Source: Enterobacter cloacae subsp. cloacae ATCC 13047 (GTDB lineage: Bacteria; Pseudomonadota; Gammaproteobacteria; Enterobacterales; Enterobacteriaceae). Taken from it: a stretch of DNA of 64,000 nt. Under the pieces are notes generated by a model, which was given only the letters and a program-made list of their open reading frames with translations, did no database searches and was not told the origin of the DNA. The stretch spans positions 3,100,001 to 3,164,000 of the forward strand of contig NC_014121.1 in NCBI RefSeq assembly GCF_000025565.1, given 5' to 3'. Shown piece by piece: positions 31,735 through 41,098 of this stretch (its first letter is position 1; each line of letters starts with the position of its first letter). The position numbers were made by a program, and so were the translations under genes.

Positions 31735-32544
31735 ATGTTCAGGAAGGATATCGTTATCCCGTCTGGCGCCATGGCGCTTGCACTCTGTGTCTTCTCCGCG
31801 CAGGCGGATCCGCTCAAAGCCACGCAGTATGGCGATTTCGATCGCTACGTTCTGGCGCTTTCCTGGCAAACCGGGTTCTGCCAGAGCATGGCTGAACGTA
31901 ACCGTAACGAACCCGAAGAGTGCCGTCTGCAAAAAGAGAGCAATAACAAGACCGATTATCTGACCGTACACGGATTATGGCCGGGGCTGCCTAAATCCAT
32001 CGCCGCACGCGGCGTGGATGAACGCCGCTGGATGCGTTTTGGCTGCGCGACCCGCCCAATCCCGAACATGCCGGAAGCCAAAGCCAGCCGCAAATGCTCA
32101 GCCGCCGAAACCGGGCTATCACTGTCGGGTGCCGCAAAGCTGAACAGCGTCATGCCCGGTGCTGGCGGTAACTCCTGCCTGGAACGCTATGAATATGCCA
32201 AACACGGTGTCTGCTTCGGCTTTGATCCTGACGCCTATTTCGGCACCATGGTACGGATGAATCAGGAGATAAAAAACAGCGCGGTGGGTAAATTCCTGGC
32301 GGATAACTACGGTAAAACGGTAAGCCGTAAAGATTTTGATAACGCCGTGGCGAAAAGCTGGAGCAAAGACAATGTCAAAGCATTCAAACTGACCTGCAAT
32401 GGTAATCCGGCCTATCTGACCGAAATGCAGATCTCGCTTAAGGCCAGCACCATTAATAACCCGCTGTCTGCCGGCTCTTTTGCGCCACAGCCACATCCGG
32501 GTAACTGTGGCAAACAGTTTGTTATCGATAAAGTGGGTTACTGA
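31735..32544 (+). CDS. rna: ribonuclease I, periplasmic RNase T2 family
   Basis: Secreted endoribonuclease of 269 residues that degrades RNA without base specificity and yields 2',3'-cyclic phosphates. The signal peptide ends near SAQA before DPLKATQYG. The active-site boxes are LTVHGLWP (CAS I) and ERYEYAKHGVC (CAS II), each with its catalytic histidine. AGGAAATCAC precedes the start. It is convergent with the flavin reductase gene, overlapping it by 7 bases. Confidence 0.96.
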   Translation: MFRKDIVIPSGAMALALCVFSAQADPLKATQYGDFDRYVLALSWQTGFCQSMAERNRNEPEECRLQKESNNKTDYLTVHGLWPGLPKSIAARGVDERRWMRFGCATRPIPNMPEAKASRKCSAAETGLSLSGAAKLNSVMPGAGGNSCLERYEYAKHGVCFGFDPDAYFGTMVRMNQEIKNSAVGKFLADNYGKTVSRKDFDNAVAKSWSKDNVKAFKLTCNGNPAYLTEMQISLKASTINNPLSAGSFAPQPHPGNCGKQFVIDKVGY

Positions 32545-33155
32545 TCCACAATCGGGCGCACCATATCGAAGCGGTGTTCATCACTGATGCCATAATAGGC
32601 CGTCGGCCCACCCGCACGCAGGATGGGCTGCGCTTTCGCCGTCTGGTAGATCCCCTCTTCCAGCAGCGATTCGGCAATATGAATCCCCACGACTTCGCCC
32701 AGCACCAGCCAGGTGTCAACCGGTGTGCCGTCGGCGCCGGTCAGCTGAATACACTGCGACAGGCGGCACTCAAAGTTCACCGGACTCTCGGCCACGCGTG
32801 GCGCCTTTACAAGCTGGCTTGCCGCTGGCGTCAATCCGGAAAAAGAGAACTCGTCTTGATCGTGAGGCAGCGTAGCGGAGGTGAGATTCATCGCCTCAGC
32901 CAGATCGCGCGTGGCAAGGTTCCAGACAAACTCACCCGTTTCGTTAATATTACGCACGCTGTCTTTCCAGCCGTTGCTGGAAAAGCCAATAATCGGCGGG
33001 CGGTAGTTAAAGCAGTTAAAGAAGCTATACGGTGCCAGGTTGATCTGTCCTGCCTGGTCGCAGGAGGAGATCCAGCCAATCGGACGCGGACCAATAATGG
33101 CATTCAGCGGGTCATGCGGCAGGCCATGCCCCTGTGACGGTTGATAAAAGTACAT
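32538..33155 (-). CDS. flavin reductase-like (FMN-binding split-barrel) protein
   Basis: 205-residue protein of the flavin reductase-like/DIM6-NTAB family. The N-terminal GPRPIGWISSCDQAGQINLAP is the family FMN-binding stretch, followed by FNCFNYRPPIIGFSS and KDSVRNINETGEFVWN. The substrate is unknown; relatives are often annotated as flavoredoxin or reductase. It is not in E. coli K-12 at this site to my knowledge. The start at 33155 has AAGAGAGCGCT in front. The last 7 bases overlap the rna 3' end. Confidence 0.85.
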   Translation of the reverse strand: MYFYQPSQGHGLPHDPLNAIIGPRPIGWISSCDQAGQINLAPYSFFNCFNYRPPIIGFSSNGWKDSVRNINETGEFVWNLATRDLAEAMNLTSATLPHDQDEFSFSGLTPAASQLVKAPRVAESPVNFECRLSQCIQLTGADGTPVDTWLVLGEVVGIHIAESLLEEGIYQTAKAQPILRAGGPTAYYGISDEHRFDMVRPIVDQ

Positions 33156-33340
33156 AGCGCTCTCTTAATGAGGGTCAGACGCGAACTGCGTTTACCCACT
33201 ATCCTGATTCAGAACGTTCAGCGTAACGCAATCCGCCAGAAATGCAGACTGAATAAATTTCAGCGAAAATTCATATGGCCCATGAATGTGACCTCTATCA
33301 CTTCAAAGTTGCGTGCGCAGACAGTATCATCGGGAGAGTT

Positions 33341-33374
33341 AAACCCTCGCTGCCAGACGGCGAGGGTTTTCTTT
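33341..33374 (+). terminator. terminator-type hairpin in the rnk leader
   Basis: A perfect 10-bp stem (AAACCCTCGC with GCGAGGGTTT, 9-base loop TGCCAGACG) is followed by TCTTTT. It sits about 50 bases before the rnk start with no gene upstream on this strand. It could attenuate rnk or end a short leader RNA. The rest of the 33156-33422 gap shows no coding frame. Confidence 0.65.
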
Positions 33375-33422
33375 TGGATTGGTTTCTGCGTTACACGCAG
33401 CATTAACGACATGGAGTAAAAA

Positions 33423-33833
33423 ATGTCCAGACCCACCATCATTATCAATGAACTTGACGCAGAACGTATTGACCGACTTCTGGAGAAACCAGAATTCGCC
33501 TCGCTCCCGGTAGCCGATGCCCTGAATGAAGAGCTCGACCGGGCGCAGATGTGTACCCCGGAGTCCATGCCGCATGACGTGGTCACCATGAACAGCCAGG
33601 TCAAATTCCGCAACCTGACAACGGGCGAAGAGTTAACCCGCACGCTGGTCTACCCGGCGCAAATGACCGACAGCAGCGCTCAGCTTTCCGTGCTGGCACC
33701 GGTCGGCGCGGCCCTGCTGGGCCTGCGTACGGGGGATACCATTCACTGGGAATTGCCGGGCGGTGCCTCGACCCATCTGGAAGTGCTGGCGTTGCTCTAC
33801 CAGCCAGAAGCGGCAGGCGATTACCTGCGTTAA
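33423..33833 (+). CDS. rnk: regulator of nucleoside diphosphate kinase, Rnk
   Basis: 136-residue GreA/GreB-like protein that binds RNA polymerase. The N-terminal coiled coil is shorter than in GreA ([20 protein letters not shown]), and the C-terminal FKBP-like domain includes NSQVKFRNL and [20 protein letters not shown]. The start follows ATGGAGTAAAAA. A terminator hairpin lies in the leader and another after the stop (33866-33890). Confidence 0.95.
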   Translation: MSRPTIIINELDAERIDRLLEKPEFASLPVADALNEELDRAQMCTPESMPHDVVTMNSQVKFRNLTTGEELTRTLVYPAQMTDSSAQLSVLAPVGAALLGLRTGDTIHWELPGGASTHLEVLALLYQPEAAGDYLR

Positions 33834-33865
33834 TCCCATCTGAACAAGCGCGACCCGCGTTGCAC

Positions 33866-33890
33866 AGAGGATGCCTGCGCATCCTCTTTC
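33866..33890 (+). terminator. intrinsic terminator after rnk
   Basis: AGAGGATGC pairs with GCATCCTCT, followed by TTCC. Confidence 0.7.
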
Positions 33891-33940
33891 CGCAGATTCA
33901 CCAGGACGCCCTATATCGTGCCGCAGGTAAGGGAACCGTC

Positions 33941-35179
33941 TTAAACCACCCCACCCGGAAACGCATTCACCAGCCCTTTAACCTGCTGTTCCGCCGCTTC
34001 CGGCGTTTCTGCACCGGGCACCAGAATCACCTTGCGGCACGCCTCCTCCCGTTTTTCAAAGATCCGGTAGGCGCGTTCGGCATCGTCCAGCGGCAGATAG
34101 TGGGTGACAATCTCCTCCGGCGTCAGTAGCCCTTTTTCGATCAGCGGTAACAACTCGCCAAGCCAGGCGTGGACGTGGGTCTGGCCCATCTTAAAACTGA
34201 GCCCCTTATCGAAGGCATCACCAAACAGGAAGCCATGGATAAAGCCCGCATACACGCCGGGCACGCTCACCACCCCGCCCCGTCGGACAGCCGCAATACA
34301 CTGACGCAGCGCTTTACCGCTGCTGCCCTCAATTTTAAGGTTGCTGAGGATGGTTTCCGTGGTGCTGCCTTTGGCTTCAAACCCCACGGCATCAATGACG
34401 GCATCCACGCCGCGCTGGCCTGCGGTTTGCTCAATGATTTTTTCCGCTGCGTCGTTGTCTTCATCAAAGTTAATGGGGATGGCGCCGTAGCGCTCTGCGG
34501 CAAAACGCAGACGATACGGGTGATGGTCAACCACAAAGATCTGTTCGGCACCTAACAGCCGCGCGCAGGCGATGGTCAGTAACCCCACCGGTCCTGCACC
34601 AAAAACGGCGACGCTGGAGCCTTTTTCAATCTGGGCATTTTTCGCCGCCTGCCAGGCGGTAGGCAAGATATCGGAGAGGAACAGCGCTTTATCATCGGAG
34701 AGCAGCTGAGGCACTTTGAACGGCCCGACGTTACCTTTGGGCACCCGAACGTATTCCGCTTGTCCACCGGGCACGCCGCCATAAAGATGGCTGTAGCCAA
34801 ACAGCGCGGCGGGCGCGGGAATTTGCTTTTTATTCAGCGCGGCGCCCTGCCCGGCGTTGGTGCTCTCGCAGGCCGCGTACTGCTGCAGGCGGCAAAAGAA
34901 GCAGTCACCACAGGCGATGACAAACGGGATCACCACCCGGTCGCCTTTTTGCAGCGTCTTCACTTCCCTGCCCGTCTCCACCACTTCGCCCATGAACTCG
35001 TGGCCAAAAATATCGCCGTGCTCAACTTTGGGGATCTTCCCGCGGTAGAGATGCAGATCCGAACCGCAGATCGCCGTGGCCGTTACACGCAGGATAATAT
35101 CGTCAGGTTGTTCAATAACAGGATCGGGGACATTCTCGACACGAACATGATGTGGACCGTGGTACGTGAGTGCTTTCAT
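33941..35179 (-). CDS. ybdR: zinc-dependent alcohol dehydrogenase YbdR
   Basis: Medium-chain dehydrogenase of 412 residues, the E. coli YbdR length. Catalytic zinc ligands are in [13 protein letters not shown] and [10 protein letters not shown]. Structural zinc cysteines are in [16 protein letters not shown]. The NAD-binding motif is FGAGPVGLL. It resembles glutathione-independent formaldehyde dehydrogenases, but the substrate is unknown. Divergent from uspG across 180 bases. Confidence 0.93.
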   Translation of the reverse strand: MKALTYHGPHHVRVENVPDPVIEQPDDIILRVTATAICGSDLHLYRGKIPKVEHGDIFGHEFMGEVVETGREVKTLQKGDRVVIPFVIACGDCFFCRLQQYAACESTNAGQGAALNKKQIPAPAALFGYSHLYGGVPGGQAEYVRVPKGNVGPFKVPQLLSDDKALFLSDILPTAWQAAKNAQIEKGSSVAVFGAGPVGLLTIACARLLGAEQIFVVDHHPYRLRFAAERYGAIPINFDEDNDAAEKIIEQTAGQRGVDAVIDAVGFEAKGSTTETILSNLKIEGSSGKALRQCIAAVRRGGVVSVPGVYAGFIHGFLFGDAFDKGLSFKMGQTHVHAWLGELLPLIEKGLLTPEEIVTHYLPLDDAERAYRIFEKREEACRKVILVPGAETPEAAEQQVKGLVNAFPGGVV

Positions 35180-35359
35180 GCGACCTCCGAAAGGATCCGG
35201 GTAAGTATTTAAGGGTAGCGTTCCCTGACGACCTGCCCGGGATTAGCGGGCTTTTGAGATTTATCCTGGGAAAAACAGAAAAGTGCCGCAGCGCTTACAA
35301 AAACCATATTCATTTTATGGTTGAATGATTCCAGCGTTTATAAACAAGGAGAAACGGGT

Positions 35360-35788
35360 ATGTATCAAAGAATTATTATGCCGGTTGATGTTTTTGAGAT
35401 GGAGCTGAGCGACAAGGCCGTACGCCATGCGGAATTTCTGGCGCAGCAGGACGGGATTATTCATCTTCTACACGTGCTGCCGGGTTCTGCCAGCCTGAGT
35501 CTGCATCGCTTCGCCGCCGATGTACGCCGCTTTGAAGAGCATCTGCAGCACGAGGCGGAAAATCGCCTGCAAACGATGGTCGGGCACTTCACCATCGACC
35601 CTTCCCGCATTAAAACGCATGTCCGGTTTGGCAGCGTGCGCGATGCCGTTAACGAGCTGGCGAGCGAGCTGAACGCCGACGTGGTGGTTATCGGTTCACG
35701 CAATCCGTCCATTACCACGCATCTGCTGGGTTCAAACGCCTCCAGCGTTATCCGTCACACCCACATTCCGGTGATGGTCGTGAGATAA
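35360..35788 (+). CDS. uspG: universal stress protein UspG
   Basis: 142-residue UspA-family protein with autophosphorylation and adenylylation activity in E. coli. The start at ATG 35360 follows AAGGAGAAACGGGT, giving [15 protein letters not shown]. The ATP-binding signature is near the C-terminus ([20 protein letters not shown]). A longer in-frame start at 35321 lacks a ribosome site. Convergent with ahpF. Confidence 0.94.
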   Translation: MYQRIIMPVDVFEMELSDKAVRHAEFLAQQDGIIHLLHVLPGSASLSLHRFAADVRRFEEHLQHEAENRLQTMVGHFTIDPSRIKTHVRFGSVRDAVNELASELNADVVVIGSRNPSITTHLLGSNASSVIRHTHIPVMVVR

Positions 35789-35817
35789 AAAAAGAGGCCA
35801 CCTTCTGGTGGCCTCTC
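35786..35817 (-). terminator. terminator for ahpF
   Basis: AGAGGCCACC pairs with GGTGGCCTCT, loop TTCT. The run of seven A on the plus strand gives a T run when read on minus, so it mainly serves ahpF. uspG may share it. Confidence 0.85.
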
Positions 35818-35847
35818 CTGGTGCAGGTGCAGTCTTACTGACTTTTA

Positions 35848-37413
35848 TTATGCTGTTTTGGTGCGAATCAGGTAGTCGAACGCGCTCAGAGACGCTTTCG
35901 CCCCTTCACCGGTCGCGATGATGATCTGCTTGTACGGCACGGTAGTACAGTCGCCCGCCGCAAATACGCCCTTCACGCTGGTTTCACATTTGGCATCGAT
36001 GATAATCTCGCCCATGCGGTTACGCTCAATGGCGCCTTCCAGCCAGGTGGTGTTTGGCAGCAGACCAATCTGCACGAAGATCCCCGAAAGCGGAACGCTG
36101 TGCACATCGCCACTGACGCGGTCGCGGTACTCCAGACCGGTGACTTTACTGCCGTCGCCCTTCACTTCCGTGGTCTGCGCATTCAGCACGATGTCGACGT
36201 TTTTCAGGCTGCGTACTTTATCCTGCAGTACCTGGTCTGCCTTCATCTCTGGTGCAAATTCCAGCAGGGTAACGTGTTCAACAATGCCCGCCAGGTCGAT
36301 AGCCGCTTCAACACCGGAGTTACCGCCGCCAATCACCGCCACGCGTTTGCCTTTAAACAGCGGACCATCGCAGTGCGGGCAGTAGGTCACGCCTTTGGTG
36401 CGATACTGATCTTCACCCGGCACGTTCATGTTTCGCCATTTGGCACCGGTGGCAATGATAACACTGCGGGCTTTCAGCACCGCGCCGGAAGCAGTTTCAA
36501 TCTGGTGTAAGCCACCTTCGACTGCGGCAGGAACCAGCTTGCTGGCGCTCTGGCTGTCGATCACATCCACTGCGTAATCATTGACGTGCGCTTTAAGTGC
36601 GCCAGCCAGTTTCTGGCCTTCGGTCTTCGGCACAGAGATGTAGTTTTCGATATCCACGGTATCCAGCACCTGGCCGCCAAAGCGTTCGCCCATCAGACCG
36701 GTACGAATACCTTTACGTGCGGAATAGACCGCTGCCGCGGCGCCCGCCGGGCCAGAGCCGACAATCAGTACATCATACGCATCGCGCTTGTTCAGCTCTT
36801 CTGCGGCACGTTTTTCGGCGCCGGTATCCACTTTGGCCACAATTTCGGACAAGGTCATACGGCCCTGGCCAAACTCCTGCCCATTCAGGAACACTGCCGG
36901 AACCCCCATCACGTTGCGATCGGTGATTTCGTTCTGGAAAGTGCCGCCATCAATTGCGGTGTGTTTAATACGCGGGTTCAGGACTGACATCAGGTTCAGC
37001 GCCTGCACCACGTCCGGGCAGTTGTGGCAGGAGAGTGAATAGTACGTTTCAAAGGTGAAATCCCCGTCGATATCGCGGATCTGCTCCAGCAGCGCCTGCG
37101 CCTCTTTCGACGGATGCCCACCGGTCCACAGCAGAGCCAGCACCAGTGAGGTAAATTCGTGGCCCAGCGGTGAGCCGGCAAAACGCGGCCCCTGATCAGA
37201 GCCCGGGTTGGTGATCAGGAAAGATGGCTTACGCACCGCCAGATCGTTCGCTTCTTTGAAGGTCACTTTCGGTGACAGTTCGGCGATCTCCGCCAGCAGT
37301 TCCTTGATTTCTGCCGATTTAGCGCTGTCGTCCAGCGTGGCAATCAGCTCAACAGGTTTGGTCAGTTTCTCAAGGTATGCCTTGAGCTGGGTTTTCATTG
37401 TAGTGTCGAGCAT
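35848..37413 (-). CDS. ahpF: alkyl hydroperoxide reductase subunit F
   Basis: NADH-dependent flavoprotein disulphide reductase of 521 residues that recycles AhpC. The N-terminal double-thioredoxin domain carries the redox pair CHNC (about residue 129), and the thioredoxin-reductase-like part carries CPHC (about 345). FAD motif [18 protein letters not shown] and NAD motif [12 protein letters not shown] are visible. The start at 37413 ([11 protein letters not shown]) is preferred to a longer frame to 37446. It lies behind ahpC, separated by a REP pair. Confidence 0.96.
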   Translation of the reverse strand: MLDTTMKTQLKAYLEKLTKPVELIATLDDSAKSAEIKELLAEIAELSPKVTFKEANDLAVRKPSFLITNPGSDQGPRFAGSPLGHEFTSLVLALLWTGGHPSKEAQALLEQIRDIDGDFTFETYYSLSCHNCPDVVQALNLMSVLNPRIKHTAIDGGTFQNEITDRNVMGVPAVFLNGQEFGQGRMTLSEIVAKVDTGAEKRAAEELNKRDAYDVLIVGSGPAGAAAAVYSARKGIRTGLMGERFGGQVLDTVDIENYISVPKTEGQKLAGALKAHVNDYAVDVIDSQSASKLVPAAVEGGLHQIETASGAVLKARSVIIATGAKWRNMNVPGEDQYRTKGVTYCPHCDGPLFKGKRVAVIGGGNSGVEAAIDLAGIVEHVTLLEFAPEMKADQVLQDKVRSLKNVDIVLNAQTTEVKGDGSKVTGLEYRDRVSGDVHSVPLSGIFVQIGLLPNTTWLEGAIERNRMGEIIIDAKCETSVKGVFAAGDCTTVPYKQIIIATGEGAKASLSAFDYLIRTKTA

Positions 37414-37522
37414 TGTTCTTCCCTCTCTAAAAACGTCATCATGCAAGCTGCCTTATACGGGCGGCCTGAATGCAACTTGCATCATGGTGCTGGAATGAAA
37501 TGGGCGCGGGGGGCGCCCATGG

Positions 37523-37595
37523 GTTGCCGGGTGGCACGTCGTTTACCCGGCCTACGATACTGTAGGCCTGTGCAAGCGCAGCGCCGCCAGACTTT
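37523..37595. repeat. REP-type repeats between ahpC and ahpF
   Basis: One REP element runs from GTTGCCGGGTGGC to TTTACCCGGCCTAC. A second, more divergent unit follows (GTAGGCCTGTGCAAGCGCAGC). The pair may protect the ahpC message and reduce ahpF expression within the operon. Confidence 0.75.
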
Positions 37596-37601
37596 ACAGA
37601 C

Positions 37602-38165
37602 TTAGATCTTGCCGACCAGGTCTAAAGATGGAGCCAGCGTCGCTTCGCCTTCTTTCCATTTCGCCGGGCACACTTCACCTGGGTGAGACGCCACGTACTG
37701 AGCGGCTTTCACTTTACGCAGCAGGTCAGATGCATCACGGCCGATACCTTCAGCGGTAACTTCGATAGCCTGGATAATGCCCTGCGGGTCAACAACGAAG
37801 GTCGCACGGTCTGCCAGGCCTTCATCTTCACGCATGTTGTCGAAGTTACGGGTCAGGGCGCCAGTCGGGTCACCGATCATCGCGTATTTGATTTTCGCGA
37901 TGGTTTCAGAGCTGCTGTGCCACGCTTTGTGGGTGAAGTGGGTGTCGGTAGAGACAGAGTACACGTCTACGCCCAGCTTCTGCAGTTCATCGTAGTGATC
38001 GGCTACGTCACCCAGTTCGGTCGGGCAAACGAAAGTGAAGTCAGCCGGATAAAAGAAGAACACGCTCCAGCGGCCTTCGGTATCTTTCTCAGTGACTTCA
38101 ATGAATTCGCCGTTTTTGAACGCCTGGTTTTTGAAAGGTTTAATTTTGGTGTTAATCAAAGACAT
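37602..38165 (-). CDS. ahpC: alkyl hydroperoxide reductase subunit C, peroxiredoxin
   Basis: Typical 2-Cys peroxiredoxin of 187 residues and main scavenger of low hydrogen peroxide. The peroxidatic cysteine is in FVCPTEL (about residue 47) and the resolving cysteine in EVCPAKW (about 166). GGAGGAAGTACAG precedes the start. It heads the ahpCF operon, which OxyR activates in E. coli; I could not define the OxyR site by eye. Confidence 0.97.
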   Translation of the reverse strand: MSLINTKIKPFKNQAFKNGEFIEVTEKDTEGRWSVFFFYPADFTFVCPTELGDVADHYDELQKLGVDVYSVSTDTHFTHKAWHSSSETIAKIKYAMIGDPTGALTRNFDNMREDEGLADRATFVVDPQGIIQAIEVTAEGIGRDASDLLRKVKAAQYVASHPGEVCPAKWKEGEATLAPSLDLVGKI

Positions 38166-38311
38166 CTGTACTTCCTCCGTGTTTTCGTTGAGATGTAAGG
38201 TAACGAACTTTCGCTACATGGGCTAATGCGTTTGCTTTATCAAATCAATCAGCCATACCTAACAACCCGAACAAGACAACGTTGTGAACCCAATGAATAA
38301 AAGCCCGAAAG

Positions 38312-38410
38312 TAAAAAGGCCGCCCTGGTGGGCGGCCCTGATACCTGAACTTTCCACAGGAACTTTCAGTGCCAGTGAGACTGGCGTTGCGTTGCGCTCT
38401 ACATACCTTT
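38312..38410 (-). ncRNA. candidate small RNA upstream of ahpC, three hairpins and terminator
   Basis: Read on minus, the order is hairpin GCCAG-TGAGA-type CTGGC (38371-38385), a longer imperfect hairpin (38345-38369), then a perfect 8-bp GC stem GGCCGCCC/GGGCGGCC (38318-38337) followed by TTTTT. No coding gene lies upstream on this strand, so the terminator needs its own transcript. A TATAAA box at about 38405-38415 could be the -10. Length and start are estimates. An overlapping plus-strand frame of 62 codons looks spurious. Confidence 0.45.
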
Positions 38411-38469
38411 ATATCAAGGTCGTTACAGCCCCCCGATTACAGCACTCGTGTCGGGACAGGGCAATGGAT

Positions 38470-38803
38470 TGAAGGGATAATCATATCTATGGCTGTGATA
38501 GGTTTTACCAAACTAAGCATTCCCCATCGCCGCTAATGCTCACGCCAGTAAAAATAAAAATGAGTGATAATTACTTGTCCATATATAAATCTGACTATTT
38601 TTATTCAGTTCTGTTTTCTATTTTAAAGGTAAAAATATCTTAACCATTATTGAAGTTCTATTTCATTAATCTACGTTCGTGATATATTAAGTTGGTTTTC
38701 AATCATAATTAAGCGAGCTAACCATCAAGGATGGTAAATGGTTACGTTCCTTCTATAGTTATCAGTGATGTGATAACGCAACGCAGCACACTCAGGATGA
38801 AAC
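38470..38803 (+). promoter_or_regulatory. AT-rich upstream region of the ybdO-type regulator
   Basis: About 330 bases, strongly AT-rich, with no coding frame. A short inverted repeat (AACCATC with GATGGT) is at about 38719-38734. dsbG, which lies here in E. coli, is absent. The composition would suit H-NS silencing, which is inference. Confidence 0.35.
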
Positions 38804-39703
38804 ATGGCAAATCTTTACGACTTAAAAAAATTCGATCTCAATCTGCTGGTCATTTTCGAATGCATCTACCAACACCTGAGCATCAGCAAGGCAGCAGAAA
38901 CGCTCTACATAACGCCTTCCGCGGTCAGTCAATCCCTGCAGCGGCTGCGTAACCAGCTGAACGATCCGCTGTTTATCCGTTCGGGAAAAGGGATCACTCC
39001 CACCACCGTTGGGGCAAATTTGCATCATCATCTTGAGCAAAACCTCAATCAGCTTGAGCAGACCATCAACATCATGCATGGCTCATCGCTCAAAAAGAAT
39101 TTTGTCATCTACTGCCCGCAGGTTCTGACAACTGACAATCTGCTCAACCCCATGAAGCTATTGATGCGAGAGCACAATTATGAAATAGAGCTTCATGACA
39201 TGCTGCTGTCCGCGGATTCCGCAGAAGACCTGCTTGCCTACCGTAAAGCAGACTTAATTTTCTCCATTGCGCCTATCAACAATCGCTCAATGGTATGCGT
39301 TCCCTATGTTAATTACCGAATGATTCTGGTGTGCAGCCAGGATCACCCCCGTCTGCAGGAGACCGCTACCCTGGAAGAGCTGCAGAAAGAGAAGTTTACG
39401 ATCTTCCTGAGCGATGAAGCGGGTGTGAAACACTATCAGTCAAAGACTGAGGAAGTGCATGCCGACAGGACAATCGGTTTTCGCTGCGACTCTCTCTTTT
39501 CAATCATGGCCATGATCAGCGCATCGCATTTAGTGGGATATATCCCGGAAGTCCTGTATGAAAAATACCGTGACGTATTGCGACTGAAAAAAGTTGACGC
39601 ACCCTTTACGCTGCCTCAAATGGAAGTCTTCATGGTTTATAACCGCTCAGCGCTTAACAGCTCGGTTTTCTCGAAGTTTGTTGAGCAGATTACGCAAAAA
39701 TAA
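38804..39703 (+). CDS. ybdO: LysR-family regulator, YbdO/CitR type
   Basis: 299-residue LysR regulator. The N-terminal helix-turn-helix (KKFDLNLLVIFECIYQH, ITPSAVSQSLQRLR) is nearly identical to E. coli YbdO. The effector domain is more divergent. It stands just before ybdN-ybdM in the same direction and may control them. It resembles the YbeF paralogue in the DNA-binding part. The symbol is assigned by N-terminal similarity and position. Confidence 0.85.
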   Translation: MANLYDLKKFDLNLLVIFECIYQHLSISKAAETLYITPSAVSQSLQRLRNQLNDPLFIRSGKGITPTTVGANLHHHLEQNLNQLEQTINIMHGSSLKKNFVIYCPQVLTTDNLLNPMKLLMREHNYEIELHDMLLSADSAEDLLAYRKADLIFSIAPINNRSMVCVPYVNYRMILVCSQDHPRLQETATLEELQKEKFTIFLSDEAGVKHYQSKTEEVHADRTIGFRCDSLFSIMAMISASHLVGYIPEVLYEKYRDVLRLKKVDAPFTLPQMEVFMVYNRSALNSSVFSKFVEQITQK

Positions 39704-39874
39704 ATCCGAATGGCTGTAATATTTACAGCCATTTCTCTCATCAAAATATAATCCTCATTTATAGATAATAAAAAATCTGCCTTTTTTGATTTACCTGCCT
39801 TTATTTTCACTACTATTATTCTCTCTCCTGCATTGACATGAACGTCCGGTATTTATTTCCAGGAGGAGTTGCCT

Positions 39875-41098
39875 TTGTCAATTTATAAGCATCCACTTAA
39901 TCAAAATGTCCTTGACGCTGCCACAGAGCGCATAACATGGACGCTTGAGAATCTGCCAAGGGTCTGTGTTTCATTTTCTGGCGGAAAAGATTCCACCATT
40001 ATGTTCCATTTAACGGCCCGACAAGCCCGAAAAATGGGAAAGAAAATCTGTCTGTTATTTATCGACTGGGAAGCACAGTTCACCTGTACCATTCAGCATG
40101 TGAATAACATGATCGCACAATACGCCGATGTGATTGAAAAATGCTGGTGGGTAGCGCTCCCGTTGACCTCGCAAAATTCACTTTCACAATTCCAGCCCGA
40201 ATGGCAGTGCTGGGAGCCGGGTAAAAACTGGGTACGCACGCCCCCGGAAGAGGCGGTAACCGATCCAGATTACTTCTCGTTCTACCAGCCCGGCATGACC
40301 TTCGAGGCCTTTGTTCGCGAATTTTCCGACTGGTTTGCCAAAAGGCGCCCGGCAGCAATGATGATCGGTATTCGTGCCGATGAATCCTACAATCGCTTTT
40401 TGACTATCGCCAACGCACGAAAGCAGCGCTTTGCCGATGACAAACCCTGGACCACCGTCGCCCCCGGCGGGCACGCCTGGTATGTCTATCCGCTTTATGA
40501 CTGGAAAACCGCCGATATCTGGACCTGGTTTGCGAAAACAGGCGGGTGCTATAACCCGCTTTACGACCTGATGTTTCAGGCTGGCGTGCCGCCGCGCTAT
40601 ATGCGCATCTGTGAACCCTTTGGCCCGGAGCAGCGTCAGGGATTGTGGCTCTATCATGTTGTGGAGCCCGAACGCTGGGCGGCGATGTGTGAGCGGGTAA
40701 ACGGCGTGCACAGTGGCGGGGTCTACGCGGGGCAGGACAATCATTTCTATGGCCACCGCAAAATTCTGAAACCCGACGCGCTCAGTTGGCGGGAATACGC
40801 CATGCTGCTTCTCGACAGCATGCCGCACACCACCGCGGAACATTACCGCAATAAAATCGCGATCTATTTGCACTGGTATCAGAAGAGAGGCATGGCCGAT
40901 ATTCCCGACACCCAGGAGGGCGATATCGGCGCCAAAGATATCCCGTCCTGGCGACGCGTGTGCAAGGTATTACTCAACAATGACTACTGGTGCCGGGCGC
41001 TGTCATTCAGTCCGAACAAACCCAGGCATTACCAGCGTTACAGCGAACGGATGAAATCAAAACGCAAGGAGTGGGGGATCTTATGCAGCAGCAATTAA
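39875..41098 (+). CDS. ybdN: PAPS-reductase/ATP-pyrophosphatase family protein YbdN (IbrA-like)
   Basis: 407-residue protein with an N-terminal PP-loop (VSFSGGKDST, about residues 32-41), as in PAPS reductases and DndC-type sulphurtransferases, and a DUF3440 C-terminal part. I choose TTG 39875 (MSIYKHPLNQ), because AGGAGGAG ends 6 bases upstream; TTG 39869 touches that site. It overlaps ybdM by 16 bases. Pathogenic E. coli homologues are IbrA, regulators of immunoglobulin-binding genes. The biochemical reaction is unknown. Confidence 0.88.
   Translation: MSIYKHPLNQNVLDAATERITWTLENLPRVCVSFSGGKDSTIMFHLTARQARKMGKKICLLFIDWEAQFTCTIQHVNNMIAQYADVIEKCWWVALPLTSQNSLSQFQPEWQCWEPGKNWVRTPPEEAVTDPDYFSFYQPGMTFEAFVREFSDWFAKRRPAAMMIGIRADESYNRFLTIANARKQRFADDKPWTTVAPGGHAWYVYPLYDWKTADIWTWFAKTGGCYNPLYDLMFQAGVPPRYMRICEPFGPEQRQGLWLYHVVEPERWAAMCERVNGVHSGGVYAGQDNHFYGHRKILKPDALSWREYAMLLLDSMPHTTAEHYRNKIAIYLHWYQKRGMADIPDTQEGDIGAKDIPSWRRVCKVLLNNDYWCRALSFSPNKPRHYQRYSERMKSKRKEWGILCSSN

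Noticed and set aside
38284..38472. 62-codon plus-strand frame upstream of ahpC
   Set aside because: It overlaps the hairpins and terminator of the candidate RNA, and lacks a ribosome site.
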